DNA of 10,280 nt from an uncultured Clostridia bacterium (GCA_946545105.1 CAMNMY010000014.1:1-10280), one strand, 5' to 3'. Positions 1 through 7,816 are shown, counted from the stretch's first letter. Numbers and translations are program-made. Notes: generated by a model not told the origin, from the letters alone.

Positions 1-323
1 CAAATGAAGGCGAACTTGTGGTTCTATTGGCTTCAGGTATTGCAAAGAGAGTAATTTTACCAACGATTGAGCCAAAGAATAGATACGGAAAGGGTGTAAC
101 CCTTTGTGATGTATCAAAGCCTAAGGAATTAGCATTTGTATCATTGGTTACTGAACCTTATGATTTCGCTATTTATTTCATAGATGGAGATATGGTAGCA
201 GTAAATACTGAAGATGTTGATATTGAGGCAAGAACAGCTAAAGGAAAGAACCTGCTAAAGAAAGTATCTAAGAAAAAATATGAAGCTGTAATATATGCAG
301 CATATGCTCATAATTTGATTTAA
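1..323 (+). CDS. Type IIA DNA topoisomerase subunit A (GyrA/ParC family), C-terminal fragment
   Basis: The reading frame is open from the left edge (first full codon at base 3) to the TAA at 321-323, so only about the last 106 residues are present. The GTG at 18 is internal, not a start. The fragment has the pattern of GyrA/ParC C-terminal beta-propeller blades: a strand reading VVLLASGIAKRV, then RYGKGV, and about 50 residues later a second unit ending RTAKGK. Such blades wrap DNA around the A subunit of gyrase or topoisomerase IV, whose breakage-reunion domain would lie upstream of this window. The last about 20 residues are Lys-rich then hydrophobic (KKVSKKKYEAVIYAAYAHNLI region). Whether it is GyrA or ParC cannot be settled from this piece. 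The family call rests on remembered blade motifs only, so it is moderate. Confidence 0.6.
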   Translation, partial: NEGELVVLLASGIAKRVILPTIEPKNRYGKGVTLCDVSKPKELAFVSLVTEPYDFAIYFIDGDMVAVNTEDVDIEARTAKGKNLLKKVSKKKYEAVIYAAYAHNLI

Positions 324-327
324 ACGA

Positions 328-355
328 AAGTAGGTTGCCGGCCGGCAACCTACTT
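328..355 (+). terminator. Perfect 28-bp GC-rich palindrome, probable terminator of the topoisomerase gene
   Basis: Starting 5 bases after the stop codon, the sequence is a perfect self-complementary palindrome with half-site AAGTAGGTTGCCGG. As RNA it would form a stem of about 12 bp with a tight CCGG-centred loop. What follows is ATATTATAG, not a clean U-run, so as an intrinsic terminator it is imperfect. It lies between a gene end and the next gene start, which favours termination. A protein-binding site is the alternative. Confidence 0.55.
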
Positions 356-369
356 ATATTATAGATATT

Positions 370-375
370 TATAAT
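370..375 (+). promoter_or_regulatory. Possible -10 box (TATAAT) for the purL-recX-nnr operon
   Basis: A consensus TATAAT lies 24 bases before the ATG at 400, downstream of the palindrome. No convincing -35 hexamer sits 16-18 bases upstream, because that region is occupied by the right arm of the palindrome. AT-rich DNA produces such hexamers by chance, so this is weak. Confidence 0.3.
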
Positions 376-399
376 ATCTTGTGATAGAATTATAAAGCG

Positions 400-3300
400 A
401 TGATAAAAAGAATATTTATTGAAAAGAAACCTAAATACGCTACATCATACATTAAAGTAAAGCATATACTTGGATATCTTGGTATTAGTGTTGATGATTT
501 TAGACAATTCATTAGAATAGATATTGATAATATATCTGAGAATGTTTTTGATATTGCAAAATATTCAGTTTTTTGTGATCCATTAACAGAAGTTGTATAT
601 GATAAATTCCCAGTATCAAAAGGATATTTAACTTTAGTTATCGAATCTAAAAACGATGCGTATAACAATAGATTATCAGATGTATATTCTTCGCTAAAGC
701 TTATAACTGATTTAGAGCCAAAGATTAAAATCGCTACAGTATATGCAGCATCTGGGATTACTCCAGAAGATTTTAGAAAATTTAGAGATTATCAATTAAC
801 AAATGGTTTTACTCAAGAAGGCACAATGGATATGCCTACGACTTTAGATGAAGAAGAGGAAGAAATTGAGGAAACATATAATATTGATGGTTTTATCAAA
901 TTCAATAAAGAACAATTAAAAGATTTTATTAAAGACAATAATCTATCTTTAGATGAAGACGATATCTTGGATATCCAAAAATATTTTATCGAAGAAGGAA
1001 GAGATCCAACACATCTAGAGATAAAGGTTTTAGAAACATATCTATCAGATAGGGTAAGACATAGAACATTTAATACTAAGATTTCAAAAATAGATATAAA
1101 ATCAGAAAATCCACACATTGCAAGCGCATATAAACTTTATCAATCTATGAGAGATAAAGATTCAAAAGATGCAATGACGTTGATGGATATTGCTACCATT
1201 TCTAAAAACAATCAAATAAAGAAAGGCAAATTAAAAGAAGTAGAGCAATCTTCAGAAACGCACTCAGCTACAGTTTTAGTTGATACTGTTGTTGCAGATA
1301 AAAAAGAAAAATGGTGGGTTTCTTTTAAAAATGAAACAGATAATACACAAACAGAATTAGAACCATTTTCTGGTGCATCAACATGTATGGGTGCAGTATT
1401 AAAGGATCCAATTTCTGAAAGAACAAATGTATATCAAGGAATTAGAATATCAGGCTCATCAGACCCTAGAGAAAGAGAATCTTCAATCGAAGGCAAAATT
1501 TCTCCATATTCAATATCTAGAATTTCAGCAAAAGGTGCTTCATCTCAAGCAAATCACTTTGGCGTTCCAATTAGTATGGTACATGAAATGTATCATAAAA
1601 AATATAGAGCTAAGCATTTAGAATGTGCTTTTGTTGTTGGCGCAAACAAACAAGAAAATGTTATTAGAGAAAAAGAAGTAAAGGATGATGTTATAGTTGT
1701 TGTTGGCGCAAGAACAAAAACTGAAACCAAATTTAGAAAAGGTGATCCTTTAATTTTAAAGAGATTACAAAGATTGTTTATAAAGCCTGAAGCATCTACT
1801 CTCATTAAGAAGGCATATGATATTGGCGTTGGCGGTATTGCCTGTGCACTTACTGAAATGATTGATTTAGGCGTAGATATAAACCTAGAATTCATTCCAA
1901 CGATTACAGATAACATTAGAGGTGAAGAAATTGCTACATCTGAAACACAAGATAGAATACTTGTGCTTTTAAAGAAAGATGATGTAGCAAAATTTATTGC
2001 ACTTGCAAATGATGAAAATCTTGAGGCTGTTGCTATTGCGACAATTACATCTACAAGAAGAGTTAGAATGTATTATGATAACAAGTGCTTATTTGATATA
2101 AAGAAGAGCTTCTTTAAAGAAAATGCACAAATCAATGGAAAGGCGGTAGCAAAAATCGTTGATGGTAATGCATACGATTTTATAGATAAGCCTCAAAAAG
2201 AAACAATGGATTTATTTGAAGGCTGCAAATTCAAAGATGCGCTTTTACATGAATTGAATAGATTGCAAGTATGTTCTCAAAAAGGATTAAACGAAATGTT
2301 TGATTGTACATTAGGTGGTGGGTCAGTTCTTGCTCAATACGGCGGAAGATATAGTTTGACACCAACTATTGCATCTGTTAATAAATTGCCTACAAATGGA
2401 TACACAGATACTGCAACTGCAGTAACTTATGGTTGTATCCCAAATCTTTTAGAAAGATCTCCATTTTTAGGAACAATTTATTCAATTGTTTTATCTTTAT
2501 CTAAACAAGTTGCTTGTGGAGTAGATATAGACAATGTTTATTTATCTTTGCAAGAATATTTTGAAAAGCTAAAAGATGATCCGGGAAAATGGGGTAGCGC
2601 TGTAAGCGCTATGCTTGGTGCGTTGTACGCTCAAGAAAAGCTTGGAATATATGCAATTGGTGGTAAGGATTCTATGAGCGGCTCATTCGAAGATATGGGC
2701 GTACCTCCAACTGTCATCTCATTTGCTTTAGGTATTACAAAAGCATCAAAGACAATATCAAATGTATTTGATTATTATGAGGAATCATCTTTAAATGATA
2801 TCTATCAATTGTCTTTAAAGAGAGATGAATTTGGCGTTCCAGATTTCAAATATTTAAAGAAACTTTATAAGGCTATAAATAGAGCAATTATTACAGGTGG
2901 CATTAAAGCTTGTAATGTTGTTGAAGAAGGTGGCGTTTTAAGCGCAGTATTTAAGTCTTGTATGGGCAATAGATTAGGAACGACATGGGATGAAATACAC
3001 GAAGATTCTTATTCTCCTCAACTTGGAGATTTCGTAATTCAAGGTGATGATTTATCTGAACTTGCAGAGTTTGATTTAAAACATATTGCAAGAGTTAATA
3101 GAACTCATACTGCGGAATTGTGCGGAGAAGAATTTAAGGTTTCTGATGCGGTAGATGCATATCAAGATGCGCTTGAAAGTGTCTATCCAACAAAATCTAA
3201 AGAGAGCGGAAACGCAGGAAACATTATTTGTTGTGCAAAACAACCTTTAATTGCTCCAAAGGGAATTGCAAAGCCAAGAGTTGTTGTGCCAGTCGTAGAC

Positions 3301-4053
3301 GGAACACTTACAGATAAAGAAATGGTAAAACGCTTTGAATTAGCAGGAGCTATCGTAGATAGAATATATGTTAAGAATCTATCTTATGATGATGTCTTGG
3401 AATCAATAGATGAATGCGAAAAGTTAATTAAAAACGCACAAATCATTGCAATCCCAGATGGCGTTAGAAGTTTAGCTTTACAAATATCTATCCTATTTAG
3501 AAATTCTCAAATTTCTGATGCGATTTTGGATTTAATAGACAATAGAGATGGACTTATTTTAGGTATTGGTTCTGGATTTAAAGCGTTATTGAATTTAGGA
3601 TTATTGCCTTATGGCAAAATATATCAAGAAAGAAGACAAGATACTTTAACTTTAGCAGAGAATGTTATTCCAAAGCATATCTCATCAATAGCAAAAGTTA
3701 GAGTTGCAACTAATAAGACTCCATGGCTATATTCAAATAAATTAAATGAAAAATTCTTAGTTCCAATATCTCATAAAGAAGCAAGATTAACTGGAAATGA
3801 TGAGGCTATTGAATCTTTAATAAAAGAAGGTTTGGTTGCTACTCAATATGTAGATGTGTTAGGTAATGCAACTATGACACCTCCATTTAATCCAAATGGT
3901 TCTGCTTTTGCTATTGAAGGTATTATTTCTGAAAATGGTAGAATCTACGGAAAGACAGGTAATGCCGAGTTGATATCTAATGATCTATTCAAGAATATTG
4001 AAGGGAATAAAGATATGCAAATATTTGAAAACGGAGTGAAATATTTCGAATAA
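400..4053 (+). CDS. purL: PurL-family (phosphoribosylformylglycinamidine synthase) protein with both active sites degenerate; probable pseudoenzyme
   Basis: This is a 1217-residue single chain of the clostridial PurL type. Active members convert FGAR, ATP and glutamine to FGAM in purine synthesis. Layout: N-terminal PurS-like and linker region (about 1-230, acidic run 150-158), two AIRS-like synthase halves (about 250-940) and a class I glutaminase domain (about 957-1217). Fold motifs persist: NVYQGIRISG, LQEYFEKL, AIGGKDSMSG (752-761), NPNGSAFAIEGI and GNKDMQIFENGVKYF. Catalytic motifs do not. SDHCRH is SDRVRH (216-221) and ETHNHPT is ETDNTQT (312-318). The Gly-rich loop after GART (436-439) is missing. 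The glutaminase GICNG is GIGSG (1055-1059; Cys to G1057), and GHSER is GNAEL (1187-1191; His to N1188). The start is the first ATG after an in-frame TAG at 385, and the N-terminus fits the family, but there is no good ribosome site. Family membership is secure. Loss of activity is inferred from remembered motifs. Confidence 0.9.
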   Translation: MIKRIFIEKKPKYATSYIKVKHILGYLGISVDDFRQFIRIDIDNISENVFDIAKYSVFCDPLTEVVYDKFPVSKGYLTLVIESKNDAYNNRLSDVYSSLKLITDLEPKIKIATVYAASGITPEDFRKFRDYQLTNGFTQEGTMDMPTTLDEEEEEIEETYNIDGFIKFNKEQLKDFIKDNNLSLDEDDILDIQKYFIEEGRDPTHLEIKVLETYLSDRVRHRTFNTKISKIDIKSENPHIASAYKLYQSMRDKDSKDAMTLMDIATISKNNQIKKGKLKEVEQSSETHSATVLVDTVVADKKEKWWVSFKNETDNTQTELEPFSGASTCMGAVLKDPISERTNVYQGIRISGSSDPRERESSIEGKISPYSISRISAKGASSQANHFGVPISMVHEMYHKKYRAKHLECAFVVGANKQENVIREKEVKDDVIVVVGARTKTETKFRKGDPLILKRLQRLFIKPEASTLIKKAYDIGVGGIACALTEMIDLGVDINLEFIPTITDNIRGEEIATSETQDRILVLLKKDDVAKFIALANDENLEAVAIATITSTRRVRMYYDNKCLFDIKKSFFKENAQINGKAVAKIVDGNAYDFIDKPQKETMDLFEGCKFKDALLHELNRLQVCSQKGLNEMFDCTLGGGSVLAQYGGRYSLTPTIASVNKLPTNGYTDTATAVTYGCIPNLLERSPFLGTIYSIVLSLSKQVACGVDIDNVYLSLQEYFEKLKDDPGKWGSAVSAMLGALYAQEKLGIYAIGGKDSMSGSFEDMGVPPTVISFALGITKASKTISNVFDYYEESSLNDIYQLSLKRDEFGVPDFKYLKKLYKAINRAIITGGIKACNVVEEGGVLSAVFKSCMGNRLGTTWDEIHEDSYSPQLGDFVIQGDDLSELAEFDLKHIARVNRTHTAELCGEEFKVSDAVDAYQDALESVYPTKSKESGNAGNIICCAKQPLIAPKGIAKPRVVVPVVDGTLTDKEMVKRFELAGAIVDRIYVKNLSYDDVLESIDECEKLIKNAQIIAIPDGVRSLALQISILFRNSQISDAILDLIDNRDGLILGIGSGFKALLNLGLLPYGKIYQERRQDTLTLAENVIPKHISSIAKVRVATNKTPWLYSNKLNEKFLVPISHKEARLTGNDEAIESLIKEGLVATQYVDVLGNATMTPPFNPNGSAFAIEGIISENGRIYGKTGNAELISNDLFKNIEGNKDMQIFENGVKYFE

Positions 4054-4670
4054 TGTCTAAGATAACTCAAGTAACTCCACAAAAAAGTAATCCAGAAAGA
4101 TGCAATCTATATATAGATGGCGAGTTTGTTTGTGCAATGTCAATGCTTGTTGTTGTACAAAATCAATTACTACCAGGTAAAGAGATTACGCAAGAAAAAC
4201 TTCTTGATATGGTATTTGAATCAGAAAAAGAAAACGCATTCAACTATGCCGTAGATTATATATGCAAATATGTGCCATCAAAAAAGCAAATGAAGCATAA
4301 GCTTTATGAAAAGAAGTATTCTACAAAGATAGTAGATTATGTTATTGAAAAGTGCGAAAAATATGGATACATAGATGATGAAAAATATGCTCAAAGTTAT
4401 GTTTTCCAAAATAGAAAACTAAAAGGTAAACTTAGACTTCAACAAGAATTAATGTTAAAAGGCATCGACAGAAAAATAATTGATGATGTACTTGCTGATT
4501 ATGATGAAGAAGATGGATGTCTAACACTAACAAGAAAGAAAGCATTAAATAAAGATTTGGATGATCCAAAAGTATATGCCCAATTAGTAAGATTTCTACA
4601 ATATAGAGGATATAACTATGAACAAATAAAATCTTCAATAGATAAGGTAAGGAAGAACGAGGAACAATAA
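4053..4670 (+). CDS. recX: Regulatory protein RecX
   Basis: This 205-residue protein has the RecX architecture: an N-terminal beta-rich extension (about 1-60) with IDGEFVCAM, then three-helix repeats. Recognisable elements are the segment YICKYVPSKKQMKHKLYEKK, the hallmark KYGYIDDEKYAQSYV and the final LQYRGYNYEQIKSSI. RecX binds RecA filaments and limits or reshapes RecA recombinase activity in the cytoplasm. The length of about 200 is usual for Firmicutes members, longer than the enterobacterial form. Its ATG overlaps the preceding stop by one base (TAATG at 4051-4055), so translation is probably coupled to the PurL-like gene. A GGAG at 4033-4036 is too far upstream to be an ideal ribosome site. 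recA itself is not in the window. Confidence 0.9.
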   Translation: MSKITQVTPQKSNPERCNLYIDGEFVCAMSMLVVVQNQLLPGKEITQEKLLDMVFESEKENAFNYAVDYICKYVPSKKQMKHKLYEKKYSTKIVDYVIEKCEKYGYIDDEKYAQSYVFQNRKLKGKLRLQQELMLKGIDRKIIDDVLADYDEEDGCLTLTRKKALNKDLDDPKVYAQLVRFLQYRGYNYEQIKSSIDKVRKNEEQ

Positions 4671-6127
4671 TGTATAGATGTGTATCTATTAAACAAATGC
4701 AAGACTTTGATAAAGCGACCATTGAAAAAGTTGGTTCAACAACTTTAATGGCTAAAGCTGCAAAAGCGGTTTACGAAGAAATCCCAAATAAAGATAAAAA
4801 CATCTATATTATATCTGGTAGCGGTAATAACGGTGGAGATGGTATTGCTCTTTTAGAATTGTTTCAAAAAGATGGATATCATCCAAAATTGTTTTTAGTT
4901 TCAGATAAAGTTTCTAACGACTCGCAATACTTTTTAGATAGAGTAAATAAAGATGACGTATATAGCATTAATAGATGCGACTATAGGGCAGATATATTTA
5001 TTGACTGTATTTTAGGAACAGGATTTAAGGGCGAACTAAAAGATAATATTAAAGAAATTGTTGCAAGAATTAACGATGCAAATGCATATGTAATTTCTGT
5101 TGATATCCCAAGTGGATTAAATGGCCAAAGCGGACAAGGAATAGTTGCAATAAAAGCAGATAAAACAATCGCAATTCAATACGCAAAATATGGCCATTTC
5201 TTAAATGATGGTAAGGACTATATAGGAGATTTGGTTATTAAGGATATAGGCATAGAAGCATTAGAAGATACAGCTCAAGTTGTTGAAGACAAAGACGTTG
5301 TCTTTGATAAAAGAAAACAAAACACAAATAAAGGCTCATTTGGAAGATCTATAATCATTGGCGGATGTAAGAATTATGTAGGCGCTGTAAAGATTGCCAA
5401 TATGGGTGTTTCTGCATTAAGAGTTGGTGCAGGATTAAATGCAATTGCTATACCAAAATCTTTAACATATGCAATGCTTCCTAACATTATTGAAAGTACT
5501 GTTATTTGCTTAGATGATGAAGATGGAAACTTAAAGTTTAATAAGAATCAATTAAATGATATTTTAAAGTCTGCTTCAGCTATTGCTGTTGGTATGGGTA
5601 TGGGCCCAAATAAGGCTGAAAATAAAAAGATTATTAAATATATAGTCGAGAATACGACAAAGCCAGTTTTGGTTGATGCCGATGGCTTAAATGCGTTTGA
5701 GGACGATGGGGTATTTTTGCTAAATCATGAAAATGTTATAATTACGCCTCATCCTAAAGAATTTTCAAGGTTATTCCATATTCATATGGAAGATATTCTT
5801 GATGATCCAATGACAATTGTTCAAAAAACTATAAAGTTTACAAAAGCAACAATTCTTTTGAAAGGGGCTTCAACTATTATAGCAAAAGAGAATAAAGCAT
5901 ATCTTGTGGTAAATGGAACTCCAGCTCTTGCAAAAGGTGGTTCTGGAGATACGTTATCTGGTGTTATTTTAGGATTGTTGGCACAAGGCTTTGAAATTGA
6001 AAAGGCTGCATACTATGGTGCATATTTATGTGCAAAAGCAGCTACAAGTTGTGAGTATGAATATTCTCAATATGGCGTTTTAGCATCTGATGTTGCAAAA
6101 GAAATAAAAAATATGTTGAACGCTTAA
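4670..6127 (+). CDS. nnrDE: Bifunctional NAD(P)H-hydrate epimerase / ADP-dependent NAD(P)H-hydrate dehydratase
   Basis: This 485-residue fusion repairs damaged, hydrated NAD(P)H. The N-terminal YjeF-N/NnrE epimerase domain (about 1-205) interconverts R and S epimers, and the C-terminal NnrD domain (about 215-485) dehydrates S-NAD(P)HX using ADP. Epimerase motifs seen are SGSGNNGGDG (49-58), IDCILGTG with D112 and VDIPSG with D145. Dehydratase motifs are KGSFG (221-225) followed by the alpha/beta segment ALRVGAGL, DADGLN (336-341), TPHPKE (359-364) and AKGGSGDTLSG (421-431), the last being the nucleotide/catalytic loop. The usual LME(R/N) of the epimerase N-terminal helix reads LMAK here, a possible minor deviation. 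The start overlaps the recX stop (TAATG, 4668-4672) with GAGG at 4659-4662. Length is normal for the fused form. It is the last gene of the three-gene run. Confidence 0.93.
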   Translation: MYRCVSIKQMQDFDKATIEKVGSTTLMAKAAKAVYEEIPNKDKNIYIISGSGNNGGDGIALLELFQKDGYHPKLFLVSDKVSNDSQYFLDRVNKDDVYSINRCDYRADIFIDCILGTGFKGELKDNIKEIVARINDANAYVISVDIPSGLNGQSGQGIVAIKADKTIAIQYAKYGHFLNDGKDYIGDLVIKDIGIEALEDTAQVVEDKDVVFDKRKQNTNKGSFGRSIIIGGCKNYVGAVKIANMGVSALRVGAGLNAIAIPKSLTYAMLPNIIESTVICLDDEDGNLKFNKNQLNDILKSASAIAVGMGMGPNKAENKKIIKYIVENTTKPVLVDADGLNAFEDDGVFLLNHENVIITPHPKEFSRLFHIHMEDILDDPMTIVQKTIKFTKATILLKGASTIIAKENKAYLVVNGTPALAKGGSGDTLSGVILGLLAQGFEIEKAAYYGAYLCAKAATSCEYEYSQYGVLASDVAKEIKNMLNA

Positions 6128-6181
6128 ATATTTATGATATTATAATATATATTATATAAATACTCTATAAAGGGGCAGATT
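6128..6181 (+). promoter_or_regulatory. AT-rich promoter-like spacer and strong ribosome site before the transporter
   Basis: The 54 bases between the nnr stop and the transporter start are almost all A/T. They contain a TATAAT at 6141-6146 within a 12-bp perfect palindrome (6137-6148). A TTGAAC at 6116-6121 is a poor -35 with a long 19-base spacer. A strong ribosome site, AAAGGGG (6169-6175), ends 6 bases before the ATG at 6182. No GC-rich terminator hairpin is present, so read-through from the upstream operon is possible. Confidence 0.35.
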
Positions 6182-7789
6182 ATGGAAAACACACAAAAAA
6201 AAGTAGGATTTTTTGATAAAATTCTAGGCGTTGATCCTAACGACAAAGATTCAATGCAATCTAAAGAAGTTATTTCTTATTCCGTTGCAGGACTTGGGCA
6301 AAATATTATTTGCCAATTAGTTACAACATTCTTTATGTACTATTTAACAACTGCTTGCGGAATTAACGACAGCGGAATTATGTATCTAGCTTATATGTTC
6401 TTATTTGCTAGACTATTCGATGCTTTTAATGACCCAATCATGGGTTCAATCGTAGACAAAACAAGATCAAGATGGGGAAAGATGAGGCCATATTTATTGT
6501 TCTCACCAATTCCAATTGCGATTTTCACAGTACTATTGTTTACAACATTACCAGGAAATGTATCTCAAAGTGCTAAGTTAGCATATTCAACAATTATTTA
6601 CTTGTTGTGGGGTATTGCTTATACATCAGTTGACGTTCCATATTGGGGACTTGCATCTTCAATGACTTCAGATACAAACAAGAGAAACACAATGTTAACA
6701 GTAGCACGTTTATTCTGTACAATCGGTAGTGGTTTAGTATCAGTTGTTATTCCACTTATTACAGATAATTTAGATGCTAGCAGCCAAAGCACATTAAGAA
6801 TTGCTTATTTAATTATTGCTATCGTTTCAGTTGCTATTGCGGTTCCTCCATTCTTCTTAGGATTTAAGAATACAAAGGAAAGATTCTTTGAAGCTAACAA
6901 AGAAACAGTTTCTCTAAAAGATAACTTGAAATTGTTACTTAAGAATAAGCCAATTCTATTAATGATTGCTATTGGTGTAGTTGGTTCTTTAAGAACAATC
7001 TATATGACAACAGCTTTATATTATGCAACAGTAAACTTAGGAAATGGTGCTTTAGCAGCTGCTATGTTTATGTTAGTTGTGCCAGGTGGTTTGTTGGCTA
7101 CATTGATGACTCCATATCTATCTAAGAAATTCGGAAAGCGTAATGTATTCTTATGGTCACATGTTATTGGTGGCGCATTGTTAGTTCTTTTGTATTTCAT
7201 CGGTTTAAAGACAAATGGTACATCAACAGCTGCACAAATTGCCTTCTATATCATCATTATTATTGCAGGTATCCCATCAGGATTTAGTAACATCCTAACA
7301 TACTCAATGATTGGCGATAGTATTGACTATCTTGAAGATAAGACAGGAAAGAGAGCAGAAGGTATTTGCTATGCAATGCAAACACTTATTTCTAAGATTG
7401 GTATGGCTTTAACAGCATTTGTTACATTGCTAGTTTTAGGTAAGGCTGGTTATGCAACAGTTACAGCAGGTGGAGAATTAATTCCTTCTTCTCCAGAAAT
7501 TGCTGCAACAATCAATACAGTTAAGGCAAACATTTGGATGGTTACTACACTTGCTTGTGGTGTTTCTATGGCTGCATGTGCTATTCCATTAATTTTCTAT
7601 ACATTCAATGAAAAGGAACAAGCTGCTGCTGTTGCTAGAGTTGCTGCAAGAAAAGCTGCTTTAGCTGCTGGTGAAAATGCTGATACAGTAGTTGATGCTG
7701 TTAGCGATCCTGCTGCAGAATCTGAAATCAACGAAGCAAAGTCTGTAGAAGTTGCAATCGAAGAAACAATCGATACAAAGAAAGAATAA
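6182..7789 (+). CDS. GPH-family (MelB-like) sugar:cation symporter
   Basis: This 535-residue, about 12-helix inner-membrane transporter belongs to the glycoside-pentoside-hexuronide:cation symporter family. The signature DAFNDPIMGSIVDKTRSRWG starts at D80 and is followed by KMRPYLLF. Compared with Salmonella/E. coli MelB, the sodium-site residues D55, N58, D59 and T121 correspond to D80, N83, D84 and T148. The sugar-site D124 and W128 correspond to D151 and W155 in YTSVDVPYWG. MelB D19 appears to be N41, so the substrate is probably not melibiose. Sodium-type coupling is inferred from the conserved ligands. An unusual hydrophilic tail of about 59 residues (477-535) is Ala-rich and then acidic. 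It has its own strong ribosome site. No glycosidase gene is adjacent to suggest the sugar. The family is very confident; the substrate is unknown. Confidence 0.93.
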   Translation: MENTQKKVGFFDKILGVDPNDKDSMQSKEVISYSVAGLGQNIICQLVTTFFMYYLTTACGINDSGIMYLAYMFLFARLFDAFNDPIMGSIVDKTRSRWGKMRPYLLFSPIPIAIFTVLLFTTLPGNVSQSAKLAYSTIIYLLWGIAYTSVDVPYWGLASSMTSDTNKRNTMLTVARLFCTIGSGLVSVVIPLITDNLDASSQSTLRIAYLIIAIVSVAIAVPPFFLGFKNTKERFFEANKETVSLKDNLKLLLKNKPILLMIAIGVVGSLRTIYMTTALYYATVNLGNGALAAAMFMLVVPGGLLATLMTPYLSKKFGKRNVFLWSHVIGGALLVLLYFIGLKTNGTSTAAQIAFYIIIIIAGIPSGFSNILTYSMIGDSIDYLEDKTGKRAEGICYAMQTLISKIGMALTAFVTLLVLGKAGYATVTAGGELIPSSPEIAATINTVKANIWMVTTLACGVSMAACAIPLIFYTFNEKEQAAAVARVAARKAALAAGENADTVVDAVSDPAAESEINEAKSVEVAIEETIDTKKE

Positions 7790-7804
7790 TACTTTAAAGT
7801 ATTA
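7787..7804. repeat. Perfect 18-bp AT-rich palindrome overlapping the transporter stop codon
   Basis: TAATACTTTAAAGTATTA is perfectly self-complementary and begins with the transporter's own TAA stop. It could be a weak hairpin at the mRNA end, an operator half of the dnaX upstream region, or chance in AT-rich DNA. Confidence 0.5.
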
Positions 7805-7816
7805 AGTAAATAAATA

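Noticed and set aside
400..1916. Open frames on the minus strand (390-668, 813-1118, 1593-1916) and plus strand (1427-1621) within the PurL-like gene
   Set aside because: All overlap a well-supported 1217-residue coding sequence, lack ribosome sites and encode Ser/Ile/Leu-rich translations typical of shadow frames.
4432..4722. Minus-strand frame across the recX/nnr junction
   Set aside because: Antisense to two conserved proteins; no ribosome site or recognisable domain.
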